Shown here: positions 35,421 to 48,232 of the stretch, piece after piece | How the letters are laid out: every line of letters begins with the position of its first letter | Numbering within the stretch: the first letter of the stretch is position 1 | From: Psilocybe azurescens | Lineage: Eukaryota; Basidiomycota; Agaricomycetes; Agaricales; Agrocybaceae | Direction: 5' to 3' | Assembly: GCA_023853785.1 (NCBI GenBank) | Contig: JAJIRX010000533.1 | Span: forward strand, 930,001 to 994,000 | Length of the DNA stretch: 64,000 nt | The notes under the pieces: model-generated | Database searches by the model: none | What the model was told of the DNA's origin: nothing | The model's input: only the letters and a program-made list of their open reading frames with translations | Made by a program: the position numbers and the translations under genes

Positions 35421-38400
35421 TTGTGGCAAGGATATCTCCAGACATCAGTAGCCGCCTTTCGCCACAATGGCAAAAAGAATAAGCTTCAGAAAGGGAAGGG
35501 AAAGCCTCCGAAGCCCTCTATCAAAATACCTGCTACGCCATCCAGCGCCACCAAAGGCAGGTCTGCGACAACGGAAGACAAGAACAGCACATCGGTGGAC
35601 TCTCGCTCGAACATGGCATCTCCTTTCCACACTCCTCCCACTTCTCCTTCAACCCCTGCGACTGGTCTACCGTCAATGGACTCTGTGGCGCAGCAATTGT
35701 TAGATTCGTCGGAGACCCAAAAACAAGATTGGTCGAACCTGTTGCCGGAACCAGAGACAGAGACAGAGCAGGATCATTACCAAGAGCAAGGGAAATCGGA
35801 CGAGGAAAATAAACCGGAAGATTTACCTGAGCCAGTCCAAAAGCATGAGCAGATGGACGAGGAAAGGGAAGTAGAATCACCATCAAAGCAAGATCAACAA
35901 CCACAGGGAGAGCAACACCAAGGACACCCGGAAGGTGAAGAGAGAGACCTGCCAGATCCGACGCAGGACCAAAGTCAAAACATAGTGAACGACGCGAAAG
36001 AAAAAGATCTGCCAACTTTGCCAGAGCTCAATTCTGAACAGGATCTTCCAGAGCATGTAGAGCAAGAGCCATCGCGGCCGCAAGACGGCGAATCTCTGCA
36101 AACGAGCGCGGAAGCTGAAACCCAAATGGATAAGCATGCCGATACGCAAATGGACGCCGAACTGCAGACGGAGGTGCAGGAGCAAACAGAGACGCAAGCT
36201 CTTACTGAGCCGGAAGTCCAAAGAGAGGAACAAACTTCAATCGACGCACAAGACGAAGCAATAGAAGTGACGCAGGCTCTTCCTGTGGTGGTGGCTGAAG
36301 CGGAGCCGCAGACGTCTAACGATGCGGAAGCTGACTCTACGGAGACGGAAGTTCAAATAGAAGAGCAAACTGGGGCAGATGCTGAAGTGCAAGCTGAAGC
36401 TGAGACAGCGGTAGAGACGCAAACTGAGGCGGAGGTAGAGACGGAAGAAGTTGGGGTTGGGGTTGAGACTGAAGGGGAGGCAGAAGAAGCTGAGGCAGAG
36501 ACAGAAGCTAAGGCGGAGGTTGAGGCAGAGGCGGAAAAGACTGAGGCAGAAGTTGACGCTGAAGCAGGCGCTGAGGCGGAGGAAGAGACTGAAGAGACTG
36601 ACGCTGAAGCGAAGGTTGAAGCAGATGCTGAGGCGCGGGCAGAGGAAGAGGAAGAGACAGAAGAAGCTGAAGTAAACGCTGAGGTGGGGGCTGAGTGGGA
36701 GATGGAAGAAGCTGAGGCCGGAATTGAAGTTGAAGCAGACGCCGAGGCGGAAGCTGAGACACAAACTGAGGCAGAGGCAGAGGCAGAAACAGAAACAGAA
36801 CAAACTGAGGCAGAAGCTGAAGTTCAGGCAGACGCTGGGGCGGAGGCAGAGGAAGAGGAAGAGACGGAAGAAGCTGGAGCTGAAGCAGTCGCTGAGGCTG
36901 AGGCTGAGGCGGGAGTTGAGAAAGAGGCAGAGACAGGAACAGTAACGGAAGAAGCTGGGGCGAGGCTGGAAGTTGAAGCTGACGCAAATCCAGACGCTGG
37001 CATAGAGATGCGAGCTCGAGCTCGAGCACAGGCAGAGACGCAAGCCGGAGCAAAGGCGGGCGTTGAAGCTGAAGCGGAGACAGAGACGCAGGCCGAAGAT
37101 GAAGTGGAGGCGCAAGCTCTTTTGGAACTGGATGTTCAACCAGAACATATATCGAACCTGGAGGAACGATCTTTTTCGCAACAAATGATAGAGCAGAAGC
37201 AGGAGAAAGGTCCCACTCCTGCATTGTCCACAAACGATGTTGCTTCCAACGATATCCTTGCAATTGCTAATGTTCTCGCCACCATGAAATCGGCTTTAGC
37301 GTCCATGTCGGATGCCTTTGATCGCCTTGAGGATCAAACGGAGAAGATGGTGTCTCTTACTCTCGATATTAAGGCAGCAGATCAGGTTCGCCTCTAAATT
37401 TTGTCTAAATGATATGTCGTGTACTCATTTTCATCCAGCTTCGTCAACTCCGGTCTGCGCTTGAGGATCATATCACAAGGCATAAGGCTGAGATAGAGTC
37501 GTTGCGAGTCTCGCTGAAAACCAAAATCACAGAGGCTGTCGAAGAAAAATACGATCCAGATTATTCGATATGGTCAGGGCCACCATCCAGGAGCGAATAG
37601 AAGAAAAAGTCAGACATCAGGTAAGCTTGATTCTTGCCATTACCATCACTCCGAATACTAAATGCATCTCTTTAGCTTTCTATCCAGATTCCTGAAGACC
37701 TCAGACAACAAGTGATATCTCACAAGCGACAGATTTTACAGGTCAAAACGAACCTGCATAACTCGTAGGTTCCACTTTTCAAAAGTCATGGCATCCGCTC
37801 AACAACGGTTAATTCTAGGGAAGCACGTCAATACAATTCTCTTCAGACGGTACCAGGACCACATGCGCGCCTTAGGCCCCTCCTGCGTCCCCTTCCAACT
37901 CCAGAGCAGTCTCCAGTCATTCTCATCAGCCGCTCAAGTTCGCTTGGGGACTCGACACTCGCTACCCCAACCACTACATTCCCGCAAGCACCAGCGCCGA
38001 CGCCCATTAAAAGAGTCACTTCAAGCTCACTGAGGTCAGCGTTACTTCCAGAGACCGTGCCTCCGACGCCTTCTCGGCTCTTTCCTCGTGACCTGACGGC
38101 GTTATTCGCCCTCAGCCAAGATGAAGCGAGGAGGCTCTTGCGTGAATATGGACTGGACAGTGCGACATCTTCCCCGTGAGAGAAACTATAAGGCCGAGGG
38201 GGCTCTCTATTGTCAATGAAGAAGGCAGCGATACTTTACACGATGAAAAGTCTGATCTCACCGAAGGTTCAGACGCTCATGCAAAAGATATGAACAAATT
38301 CATGGCGCATATTGGGGTATGTCGTTGTCTTTTTAATAGGCATTTTTTCCAATAGATCTGAACGGATTGAAGGTTCCTTACTTAATGATTCCCGCACCCA

Positions 38401-38477
38401 AGGAAAAGTTTGATCTATCCGCACCCTTGTCTTCAAGGAGTCGCCGCAAGCTTCTCACTCCCTTGATAATCAAATAA
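35421..38477 (+). CDS. Glu/Ala-rich repeat protein with coiled-coil C-terminus, function unknown
   Basis: Large acidic protein of roughly 950 residues. The N-terminal part is basic (NGKKNKLQKGKGKPPKPSIK), then a Gln/Glu/Pro-rich stretch, then about 270 residues (36300-37130) made almost only of Glu, Ala and Thr in alternating patterns such as AEAETEAEV. After this LAIANVLATMKSALASMSDA and DRLEDQTEKMVSLTLDIKAA, and across introns LRQLRSALEDHITRHKAEIE, form an amphipathic, probably coiled-coil region. The tail contains TPSRLFPRDLTALFALSQDE and KFDLSAPLSSRSRRKLLTPL. Frame breaks at A5 (37545-37549) and C4 (38172-38175), each repaired by one added base. The folded-looking C-terminus suggests a structural or scaffold role, but I do not recognise the family. 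Confidence 0.65.
36300..37130 (+). repeat. Polypurine-biased degenerate coding repeat
   Basis: Imperfect repeats built on GAG-GCA/GCT/ACN units make the plus strand strongly purine-rich and keep several other frames open on both strands. This is a coding minisatellite-like tract likely to vary in length between strains. Confidence 0.7.
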
Positions 38478-39874
38478 CCTCGTACATTCGCGACTTTTGC
38501 GACAGCTCTCTGTTGCAATTCATCTAGACAGTTTTCTCACAAATTGACAGGAAGACGTTTTCCTTGTCTTTTGTTGCCTTTCTCGTTTGTATTCATAGGT
38601 CGCCTCTAACTTATATCATTTCGGTTCTTGTTGGTGGGACATCTGCAAAGATAACGCAACAGGCGACAATGCAACTTGGATGCAGAGTTTACCTGGTAAG
38701 CGAGTACCAATTCAAACCCAAATGATGCATCGGTGTAGATCATTCGGATAAGTTATGTATCGGAACGCGCTGCTCTTTGTGGGCGCCAGTCGTAGCAAAC
38801 ACTTAGAAGTTTTGCCCGACGGATCTTCTAAAGGCATACGAAATGGCGAGGTGATGTAACGCCCTTGCGAGAGCGTGAACGTTGAACCAGCTCAACATCA
38901 AATATAACCAATCCATCGAGTCTTTCTTACCTTGAGCTGGATTTAAATATTACCTATTCGCGTCCGAGAGTAGAGTTAAAGAATTGGGACATAATGTCAC
39001 TGTACCCGCCGATCTGACGCTGATCCTTCATGCCTGGGTAATTGGTCAAAATTGGCACCTACTCTACTGAGAGCGCGTGAGAGCAACTCTTTGCGAACTG
39101 CCCGAATATCAGAAACAGATTAGAAGCACAGATGCATCGTTCCTTGCTTCTACTGAGAAAGTTCCCTCACTTCTTGACTCCAGCCTATGTCATTTATGTA
39201 CATGATGCATACTCTGGAACGAAATCATAATGACGCGTCATCCAATGATCATCAACGCGTCAATTTAATGAGGTAACGTGATTCCTCCGTGGTCGGAGTC
39301 CTCCTCAGTCTTCTTTCCCGGGGTCAAAGTTAGACTAGTTGCGTGACTTACTTAGGCGCTCACTAATTTGCCAACGCACAAGACTATACGGATCCGCAAC
39401 GTCCTGCAAGGGCGCACTTACAAGTGTGAACGGTTGGTGAGTGGAATGAGGTAAGTCAAGTTGAGCAAGTCCATTGCTTACTATCCTGCAGTCCGGCTCA
39501 GTGGAATGCCGTAGGTTATTTTCGCAACTTTCTAACTTCCAAGAGCTCAATTCAAACTGACGATTTCGGAGACAAGAACCAGGAGGAGCCAGGGCCCAGG
39601 TAATTACAATCTAAAAGCTCAGAGAAGTTTCAATAACTTGAAACTTGAATTTAGATACTTGGCAAAGGCCAAATGGGCTTACCTATGTTGCGCCCTGTAT
39701 CCATGATATGCTTGGCTATTTATGATATTCACATCAAGGAGAAAATCTAATAACAAAGCCATCTGTCTCATACGACGAGCACACTCGAGCACAGCAAGTT
39801 GATTTTTTGCCAGTGCTCTTTCCCTTGAATTGTGGTGGATGTTTGTTGCTCATTCTACTTGACGGCCATTCGAA
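38478..39874. other. Intergenic
   Basis: About 1.4 kb without a recognisable gene. CCAGCTCAA (38887-38895) and TTGAGCTGG (38932-38940) form a 9-base inverted repeat with a 36-base spacer; significance unknown. The right end holds the promoter of the glycosyltransferase gene. Confidence 0.45.
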
Positions 39875-41190
39875 ATGGCACCTTCATTCAGACGACCAAG
39901 ATCCACATCACTCGTCATCACTGCCCTGATCGTTATTGCCGTTCTGTATGCGGTTGCGCACAACCAATACCAACTGAAGAATCTGCTGTCCTATTCAACG
40001 CGGCCGCTATGGGACAGCAACAGTGGTCCCAGCGAGATTATCACCCACTTTTACGGAGATGGACTGCGGATGGATGATCACACCTGCAAGCTTCACGGAT
40101 GGGCGACGAGGCCAAGGAAGGAAAATGTCAAGGTGTTAGATGCAGTGCTGATGAGCAACGAACTCGATTTATTGGAAATCCGCATGCATGAACTGGATTC
40201 TGTTGCCGATTATTTCCTCATTGTCGAATCGAATGCGACTTTTACTGGCTTGCCAAAGGAGACTTTCTTCGCCAACAACCGGGCAAGGTTCGCCAAATTC
40301 GAACACAAGATCGTGTATAGTTTGTGAGTATATACTCTACGGCTATTACATCTGGAACTGATGTTTCCTCTAGCTTGCCAGGATACGCGCTTTATCCAGG
40401 CCAGTCCCCTTGGGACGTGGAAGCACACACGCGGAACACTATGACCATGCTTATTAGATCTCATTTATCCGCCTCTAATCTTCAAAATACCCCAAACATG
40501 ATCATCATGTCGGATCTCGATGAAATTCCTGCCCGTCATACAATCGACCTATTGAGAAGCTGTGATTTTGGAGCATCAGTCCACCTACAATTGCGCGACT
40601 TTCTTTACAGGTGAGTACGGATCAATCGATAAATTACATATACATTGAAGTATCGATTAGCTTTGAATGGTTTATTGGTCTTACCAGCTGGAGAGCAAGT
40701 GCGCAAATGTGGAATTACAACAGCTTTTACCGACACTCAAAGAGTGGGGAACGCATTCTCGCTGACGCCGGATGGCACTGTAGCTATTGCTTCAGGACCA
40801 TACCTGAATATGCTATCAAAATGAAAGGGTTCTCACATGCCGACCGTATCGCTGGTCGTGTCAATCTTTTAGATCCAAAGAGAATCCAGGACACTATCTG
40901 TCGAGGAAAGGATATTTTTGGCATGCTGCCAGAAGCATACAGTGTCCGTAAACATTTTTCATTGCCAGTGAAAGATAATGCTCATTCTGCCCATCAGTAT
41001 GTAGATTTGCTGTCTCAAATGAGCCTCAAACCGTGAGTGGCAGTGCTTATGGTCAGAACAGCCACATAATAACATATCGCACAGGGGCAAGTCCGCTGTA
41101 GGACTACCCCGTTACTTAATAGAACAATCGGAAAAATTCCGCTTCCTATTACCGGGTGGCTGCATTCGAGAGCAAGAGGCGCAAAAGTAG
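39875..41190 (+). CDS. Glycosyltransferase family 17 (GnT-III-like N-acetylglucosaminyltransferase)
   Basis: Predicted type II Golgi membrane enzyme of the family that adds bisecting beta-1,4-GlcNAc in animals; the fungal acceptor is unknown. A short cytoplasmic tail ([12 protein letters not shown]) precedes one membrane span ([16 protein letters not shown]). The catalytic part shows [58 protein letters not shown] with the DxD-type motif, and [20 protein letters not shown], all typical of GT17. The last exon gives [20 protein letters not shown] and ends at 41190. Four exons with canonical introns and no frame breaks. The length of about 385 residues is near the family norm. The activity is inferred from family. 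Confidence 0.88.
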
Positions 41191-41658
41191 CGCGTTGGGA
41201 ACCTCTCAAAAGCAGAGCAACTTGGCCGGGGCAGTTCTTTCAGTAGGGCACTGCCGCGCCTTCCTTTACGTGACTCAGCGCTCACACCCGTCATCGATGG
41301 CATAGGCGCCTCAAGAGGACACCCTAACCAGATACAATCTTATAATATATACGGGTATCTTTCAAGAAGTAATGTATTCACAACCTTACTATGCTACCGC
41401 CGCCGCTCAACGGTCGGTGTTAATTTGCTTAATTTATTTGCACGAAAAAGCCAACATTGGCAACCCGATGTAAATTACAGTTCCAGAGAAAATGCCAATA
41501 TCGATAAGGGTCTGCGCCAAATGTGTGGTATCAAACGGCGATTGATATGTGAATGAAGATAGAGTACATGTGCATATACAACTATGTGTATTGGACGTGG
41601 TTTATTGGTTGGTTTCATAAATTTCGTAAATGGACTGTCGCCGCAAGGGATAAACTGG
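41191..41658. other. Convergent intergenic region
   Basis: About 470 bases between two convergent stop codons; should hold both 3' UTRs. No structure noticed. Confidence 0.4.
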
Positions 41659-44600
41659 TCATGAGCGGAGGCCAATCATAATACTCTTCCTTCTCCGCGC
41701 CCTCTCTAAGGGTGCAAGGTCATCGTCGGCTATAGCAGCTGGATTATAGACAATAAGTACTGATTCATATGGATGGTCGTGATTCTTACATGAGGTCGAG
41801 CCGTCCATGGAACGATCTGCGTCTTCATCTTTGTCCGCCTCAGATGACGGAGTCTCGATTTCATGGGCAAACGATTTCGGAAGCATAGAACGACGTCGCT
41901 AGAGAGCCCAGGAATTAGCAAAATGGTAGATTTGCGACAATGGCCCGCTTACTTTGTTTATGCCTGCGATGTTGCCACTCTCGATATCCACCAAAAATCG
42001 GCTTCATCCACGCGTTTTCGCTGCTCGACGCATTCGACCACCCATGCAATACCAACGACAAGGGGCTTGGGATCTCGGAGAAGCCTATATCGAGATAGAG
42101 TGCTCATGAGGCCGTTTTTGTACACTATATGCGTGCAAGTTTGCCCGACTCTGGTCAGAACCTATTTGACTATACAATTAGTAAACTTGGCAATGTCAAA
42201 AAGTGAAGCAGATAACTGACTCGAGCGCCTACGCCTTCAAGCATTTCAACAAACAGGGAACCTGCTTCGTCTCCTGTATCAGTCTTAACATCTACAAAGA
42301 TGACACAATCTTTCAAAACTTTCAGGGCTACAATAGCGGGATTAGGTGCCGGAGCGGCTTCTGAGGCAGCTTTCTTCCCTGCTCCATCGCCTCCTTTGAA
42401 CGTGGCAACTAGCGGAGCAACCTTAGCAATTCGAGCACTGGCTCTTGTTCCAGTTGACGTGCCCGGCTGCGAAGGTGAACTACCACCAGCCGAGGAGGAG
42501 GGGTAGCTACTGCTTGTACTCCTCTTTGGGCTCCTTCCAGCATGCGGAGGTGTAGCAGGAGGACCCATCAAGCCACGCGGCGGCGGCGGCGGAATCGCGC
42601 TCAACGACTGCGAAAGTGCATGAGATACCATGGAAACTCTTCTTGAGACATTCCTGAAGTCTTTCTCCTTCCCCTTTCCCTTCTCACTGCCCTCTGTCGT
42701 GGAGAGGTCCTCTAACAAAAGTATGGATTCGTTTCGAGGCTCTGAGGTTATGGGATTTTCTTCCCCAACCTGCGTCCGCACTTCGTCTGCGTACTCTTCT
42801 TCGTCTTCTTCCATCATCTGGCTGGTGGTTCCACCTTTTACAGGGCTACCTATGACCACAGGTAGCGTCGTCTTCTTGCTAATGGTGCGGCGAGGTCCGC
42901 CCCCACACCAAAAATGGGTTTATTGCCCACAATCGATGTCCGCCCTGTTCCTCGGAGGATGCGACTAGCCCCAGCTTTCGAGGCTGCACCCTTATCCGAC
43001 ATGAACATAGATAGCGGTTTCTGCACAAAATTCTTTCCAGTTGAACTTCCTGTTCTGCTGGACGAAGCAGTCGTATTCACTGCTGGTACCCCAAATGCGT
43101 CTGTCCCAAGCGTGTTTGCTCGTTTCAGACCTTGTGGGCGTCCCAATCCGAAAGATGCTCGACCAACACCAACATCGTCCTTGGTTCTTGCTGCAGGTTC
43201 TTCATCGTCGCTATTGCCTGGGGCATCTCGATTGAAGCCCATGCTCGTGTTGGGTCTCGATGGCGCTGGCATGCGCAGCTTCTCCAGTGCGTTTGATAAT
43301 GTTGATAAGAGGACCCTGCACCCATAGCCACTTGGCTTGGTGCCATTGAAAAAGTGCGTGCAGCGGTAAAGCCTGAGATGATAATTGTTGTTACTGCTGA
43401 ACATAATAAGAAATGGTATTCAAACACTCACTGGAAGGTTTCATAGAGGAAAGGGAGGAAGACCTAGCGATCTTGGTGGGTGATGGAGTAGATACCGGCT
43501 TGGTCGAAAAGGTAAACCTATTCGGGGTTTTCTTGGGCGTGGTCGCCTTCAAAGATTTGCCCGGGGAACTCAACTTCATTGGTGATCCCGGTGGAAGGAC
43601 CGCCTTTTCTTGAACCACATCCGTTGAGCTTGCTTTACTCGACCCATTAGCTTCAGCTAATTTCTTCACTACTCCGGAAACGGTTCGTTTAGCGGTTACT
43701 GCGTCAGTAATTTTAGAGCTTTCGAGTGGTGCTGTAGAAGTTGATGCTAATAAAAAGGTAAATGCCCGTCAAGCTATGAGAAAAGTATAAATACAAACCT
43801 GCAGCTTCATTGTTTTTTTTCTTGCTATTGGAAATGCTCCGTGTAACGCGGCTAACAGAAGCGACAGTCGTTGGTTGTCTCCTCTTCCCCAGGGGCAGTT
43901 TACTCTCTCTGGTTCGACTAGGTGGTAGAACGTCCATCTGACCTACATCGTTGTGTTGTTCTGGGTCCCTTGGAACTAAATCAGACGCTATGGAATCTTC
44001 GATAGGGTCGATATGCTCGCTCGCCGCGTCAACATCCGGAGAACTTTCTGCAGGAACTTCGACGACCAGGGTAGAGTGGAATTCAATATCTTCATTCGAA
44101 ACGTGTTCAGTAGATGCTGTGTCAATAAGCACTTGCCCCTCTGCCCGGCCTTCACCCTCTGAATCTTCCACGATCTCCATTCCTGCATCCACGGGTAATG
44201 ATTGGGGTCGTAGAAAGGGCTGAAGAAACATTCTTGTGGACGTGAGTGGAGGATCCTCTGGCACGATTACTGGAGTAAGTACGGGTTCAACGGGAGTTTC
44301 GGATTCTACATGAAGTTCAGGTTCAGAGGCCATTTCCTCCTCTTCATCAGAAACCAGGGCCGGACGGGGTGCATTTTCTTGCTTGGACTTCATCCTTGGC
44401 CGCATCTTGTCTTTCACCTTCACCTTTGACGGTAGTGAACCATTGCTGAGAGATTCTTTCGGCTTACTTATAGAAGCAAAGATGTCTGGAGGAGCCATAG
44501 ACCTCGTCGCTCGTTGCTTAGCTTTCTCTTTTCCAGCCGTTCTTTTTCTTCACGAGGTTTTTTCATCAGCATAGCAAATGCATCTTTCCTAGGCGCGGTC

Positions 44601-45969
44601 ACAGCAGTCTTCTTTGAAGTAGTCGCGGTTGTGGCTCTGGTGGATGGGCCAGCTGTACTTGAGGTTACAGGGGTGGGCCCATCGTGCCGGGTCGGGAAAG
44701 TCTAGAAGATGGTGCCGGTGGAGGTGCCATGGAGCTGGCAGGTCGAGGAAGGCGACTCTTAATGATGGAAGGTTCAGCAACACGAGGAAATAGAAGTCCC
44801 CGAGAATGTTCGGTGGTCTGAGGAATTCAAGATGTTAGGCTGCGGAAAACAATCTGAATGAATTGTCAACTCACTTCTGCGATTAGTGGTAGCCCCCGTC
44901 TCATATTACTTGAGTATCGATGGTCTGTATTTGACATAAGCCTTGGCGGCAGCGGTGTTTCAGGGAGCGGAGTCAGTGGGGACATAGGAATTAATAAATT
45001 CAAAGTTTGAGAAGAAGCTGGAGTAGCGGGTATTTCATACAAAGTAGACGTAGTAGATGTTGAAGGGGGAGTAAGTGGGGAATGCGAACTTGGCTCAATG
45101 ACGGTAAGGGTTACTTGTGATTCGACAGAGGACTCTGCTGCGGGGTTTTTTTCCAACTCGATCTCCTTGTGCACGCTTCTGGTGTCATCGTCGAGGTTCA
45201 TCGGCATTGGAATCTCATCATGTACGGTAGGCAATTCCTTGATGGCAGGGAAGGTTTTGAATATTGGGCGTAGTTTGGCTTCTTTGTTTTTGGAGGGAGA
45301 CCTAGAAGGGGAGGGAGAGCGTTTGGGAGACGGAGGAGGATTTCGAAAATCGATATGGGGTATATCATGGCCAGTAGGGAATAAAGGCACAGATTGAGCC
45401 CTTTCTTGCTTTGATGAGCCAACAATTGGAGAGAATGTAGATGGGGGTGGACTAGCACTGAGGGTAGATATTGGTTTCTTGTTGGTGGCAGATCGCTTTC
45501 GTGCCGAACGTCGTGTGGTTGCGTGCACAGTTGAGTCTGAGTGGTTACGAGTATGTCCTGGGGCCAGAGTTTTGTAGAAAGAATGGGGTGACTGCAGATT
45601 CTCTGCTTCACCTTCTGTACCGTCCGATGGTCCAAGTTCTCTCTTTGCGCGTTTGAGCGACCTGCCTTCAGATGACCCCGACGAAGGAGTATATTCGTCT
45701 TGCAGTGGAGGTGACGCAGAGCGTTTCGGATTGCTCAACATCCGCATAAGGGGTGATTGCTTTCCAGGAGACAAGAGTAATTCGTCGTCGGTGTCGTCAG
45801 ACTGTTTCTTGGAGTCAGAAGGCGAGAATGTGTCGACGGTAACAGTGTGATTCCTCAATGCATTTCTCGCGTCCTTCATGGGAGATCCATGTGGTATTTG
45901 CAGAATCTCATCGGGCAAGGTTATTTGAGATCGAGTTCGTTTCTCGGGGAAGATGGTTGTGTTGGTCAT
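41659..45969 (-). CDS. Microcephalin-type BRCT domain protein
   Basis: Large nuclear-type protein of about 1200 residues, starting MTNTTIFPEKRTRSQITLPD. Most of it is low-complexity, Ser/Pro/Lys-rich, with basic-Ser motifs (PSPKRSPSPSRSPSKNKEAK) and many SP/TP sites suited to CDK control. A Lys/Glu-rich helix follows (EERERLEK-type near 44525-44560). The C-terminus holds one BRCT domain: LKDCVIFVDVKTDTGDEAGS, LFVEMLEGVGARVLTRVGQT, CTHIVYKNGLMSTLSRYRLL, DPKPLVVGIAWVVECVEQRK. The T-H-I/V-V-Y-K, T-L-x-R-Y and GIAWVVEC features are those of the N-terminal BRCT of animal microcephalin (MCPH1), here at the C-terminal end. A role in chromosome condensation or damage checkpoints is inference. Frame breaks occur at 42900-42904, 43314-43316, 44529-44532 and 44678-44680, all homopolymers fixed by one added base. 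Confidence 0.75.
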
Positions 45970-46328
45970 TAGGGAAGCTAAACTTTACTAGCATGTAGGG
46001 GTTGAGCAGGCGCCTCCGCTGATGCGAAAACATCGGTCAGATAGATTATTATTATATAGAGAACTTAAATGAACATACTCTCAAGGACTGACTCCAGAGA
46101 ATACAGATGCTTGCCCACTTTCGTTTCGGGTATAGAGGGGGAATGATAACCTACTTCAAAGTTAACTTCCGAGTTCTCAGTTCTGTTGCACCGTGGACGC
46201 GACAATGGTTGAAAACATTTCGCGTGTCACGTGCTCGCATATTCTCCCAATTGCTGGTGCCACAACAAGTTGTTTCCAGCATCCACCACTGTAGTTCACT
46301 TGAACTCGGCTCCCTTGGTCTTACAGCA
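45970..46328. promoter_or_regulatory. Divergent promoter, BRCT protein and NAD kinase
   Basis: About 360 bases between divergent start codons. Contains TATTATTATATAG near 46045, a TATA-like string. Other sites cannot be assigned. Confidence 0.4.
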
Positions 46329-47865
46329 ATGCTTGCTGTTCTGCGTCGGTGTTTGGCTTCAAGACCGTCCTCTGCTGCACGACCAGCGTCTAGATGGAAA
46401 CCCATCCAAGCTCGAAATCTGTTGCCAAGGACTTTTACGACTGCAGTACCTCCACAAGCAACTCCAGCGTTCGTCTTGAACCCATTTCTACCCCAAAATA
46501 CTCAGTTAACATTCGAGCAAAGACAGAGATGGCCATATTGAAAATCCGCCAAAAAATATCCTCATCGTTAACAAACTACGGACGCAACCTGTTATTCATG
46601 CGATCGCCGCTTTTCTGGAGTACGTCATCGTTGCTTCATTACCCATGAGGCAATTTGGCTTATTCCAAAGAAATTAACATAGCCACGTACACGAGACATA
46701 TCCTGGTGTTCGTGTATTTCATGAAGACAGAGACGATATACCTCATGGGGCAGAGGTATGGAAGCCAAGTATGCCATTAATACTATATCTTGTAACATCT
46801 ATTTAATAAACAAATAGCCAGTCCAGAGAAAATTGACCTGGTTGTAACGCTGGGTGGGGATGGAACTATATTGCATGCTTCATCATTGTTTAGTGCGGGT
46901 GCCGTTCCTCCTGTGCTGAGCTTCTCGATGGGTACCCTCGGATTTTTGCTTCCCTTCCGTGAGTATTTCAGTGTTTTCAGGACTTCAGTGCGCACTTTCT
47001 CACTGTTCTTATATAGACATTGATGATTTTGACAGGGCATTGGCAAGTGTCTTTACAGGAAGGGCTACTGTTCTTCATCGAATGCGCCTTGCGTGTACGC
47101 TATATAACAAAGATCTGGCGAAGAAGAGCAAGGACGGCGATGGTAACACATGCCATTTAATTCAACTCGAAACAAAAGTTAACCGATTATCCAGATTGGC
47201 AAGTTATGAATGAAATTGCCCTGCATCGTGGCTCAAGTCCACATCTGAATACGATCGATATCTTTGTCGACGGACAGCACCTTACTGAGGCAGTGGTATG
47301 TAAAGTATGCACAGATATGCTTCCCCCAGGTGTTCAATCACTGTATTCAATAGTCCGACGGATTGATCGTGTCGACACCAACTGGGTCCACTGCCTACTC
47401 ACTATCAGCTGGAGGTCCAATTGTACATCCATCTCTTAGTGCACTGGTTCTCACTCCCATCTGTCCCCGGAGTTTGTCATTCCGACCTCTTGTATTTCCA
47501 TCTTCGTCTATTATCACGTTACGGGTATGCCTCATACGCTCATAACTTTTTTGATCCATGATTAACCTGTCAATGTTGCCCAACAGATAGGAGATCGCAG
47601 TCGAGCACCTGCAGGAATTTCCATGGACGGCCGAACATCACATGTGCTCAACCCAGGAGAATCAATAGTTGTCCAGGCATCGCCCTTCCCAGTTCCGTGT
47701 ATCAACCGGTCCTCGATCATCACAACATCAGATGTCGAACAAATGCGACACAGTGAAGGAGCTGGACCCGGCAAGGAAGACGATTGGGTTCGTGACATCA
47801 ACAACCTACTCCAATACAACGCAACATTCAGGAGCAAGGCCCTGCTTCGATATTCTCGAACCTGA
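46329..47865 (+). CDS. NAD(H) kinase, probably mitochondrial (Pos5-like)
   Basis: Phosphorylates NAD+ or NADH to NADP(H) using ATP. The N-terminus is an Arg/Ser-rich, acid-free presequence ([20 protein letters not shown]) as for mitochondrial import. Catalytic motifs: [19 protein letters not shown] (GGDGT), [33 protein letters not shown] (NE-short-chain motif) and [20 protein letters not shown] with the family's Gly/Thr-rich signature, then [14 protein letters not shown]. Introns of about 50-75 nt split these blocks, including one before SDGLIVS. The C-terminal tail reads [19 protein letters not shown]. The frame needs one change just after the presequence (near 46538-46545) before [13 protein letters not shown], where an undetected intron or a base error is possible. 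It is the best candidate here for mitochondrial NADPH supply. Confidence 0.88.
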
Positions 47866-48232
47866 ATAGTAAATTAAAGTCAAGGCTGAATATCTTTCCC
47901 TTTGTCGCTAGCCTAAGCCAGGTCGTTCCTCTTTCTCAACTCACGCAACTATTCGGTAGTTTATGCAGCTCAGCGCCGTGCTTTATACGTCAAGAAAAGG
48001 TCGTGAATTGTGGTATTACTAGGAGAGAAGGGTATAGTGGACATGCTTGGATATTATACACTAAGCTACTAGAGCAACAAAAACTGTAACTGTATTGTAT
48101 GCATATGATGTGGGAAGCTATCTTCTAACTACTGGTGGACATTATTTTACATTGAAAGCGAAGACCGCGCGAAGTGTGGATTGAGCTTATAAGGCGGTTG
48201 AATGGAATTGTGTATGCTATATGAGCACCGGG
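47866..48232. other. Convergent intergenic region
   Basis: About 370 bases between convergent stop codons. AT-rich; no gene seen. Confidence 0.4.

Noticed and set aside
36237..37263. Long antisense frames (315 and 251 codons) on the minus strand
   Set aside because: They are the mirror of the Glu/Ala/Thr repeat on the plus strand, consist of Leu/Pro/Arg/Ser/Cys/Phe low complexity, and lack any domain.
38887..38940. 9-base inverted repeat with 36-base spacer as a snoRNA or terminator
   Set aside because: No box C/D or H/ACA signals in the right places; may be chance.
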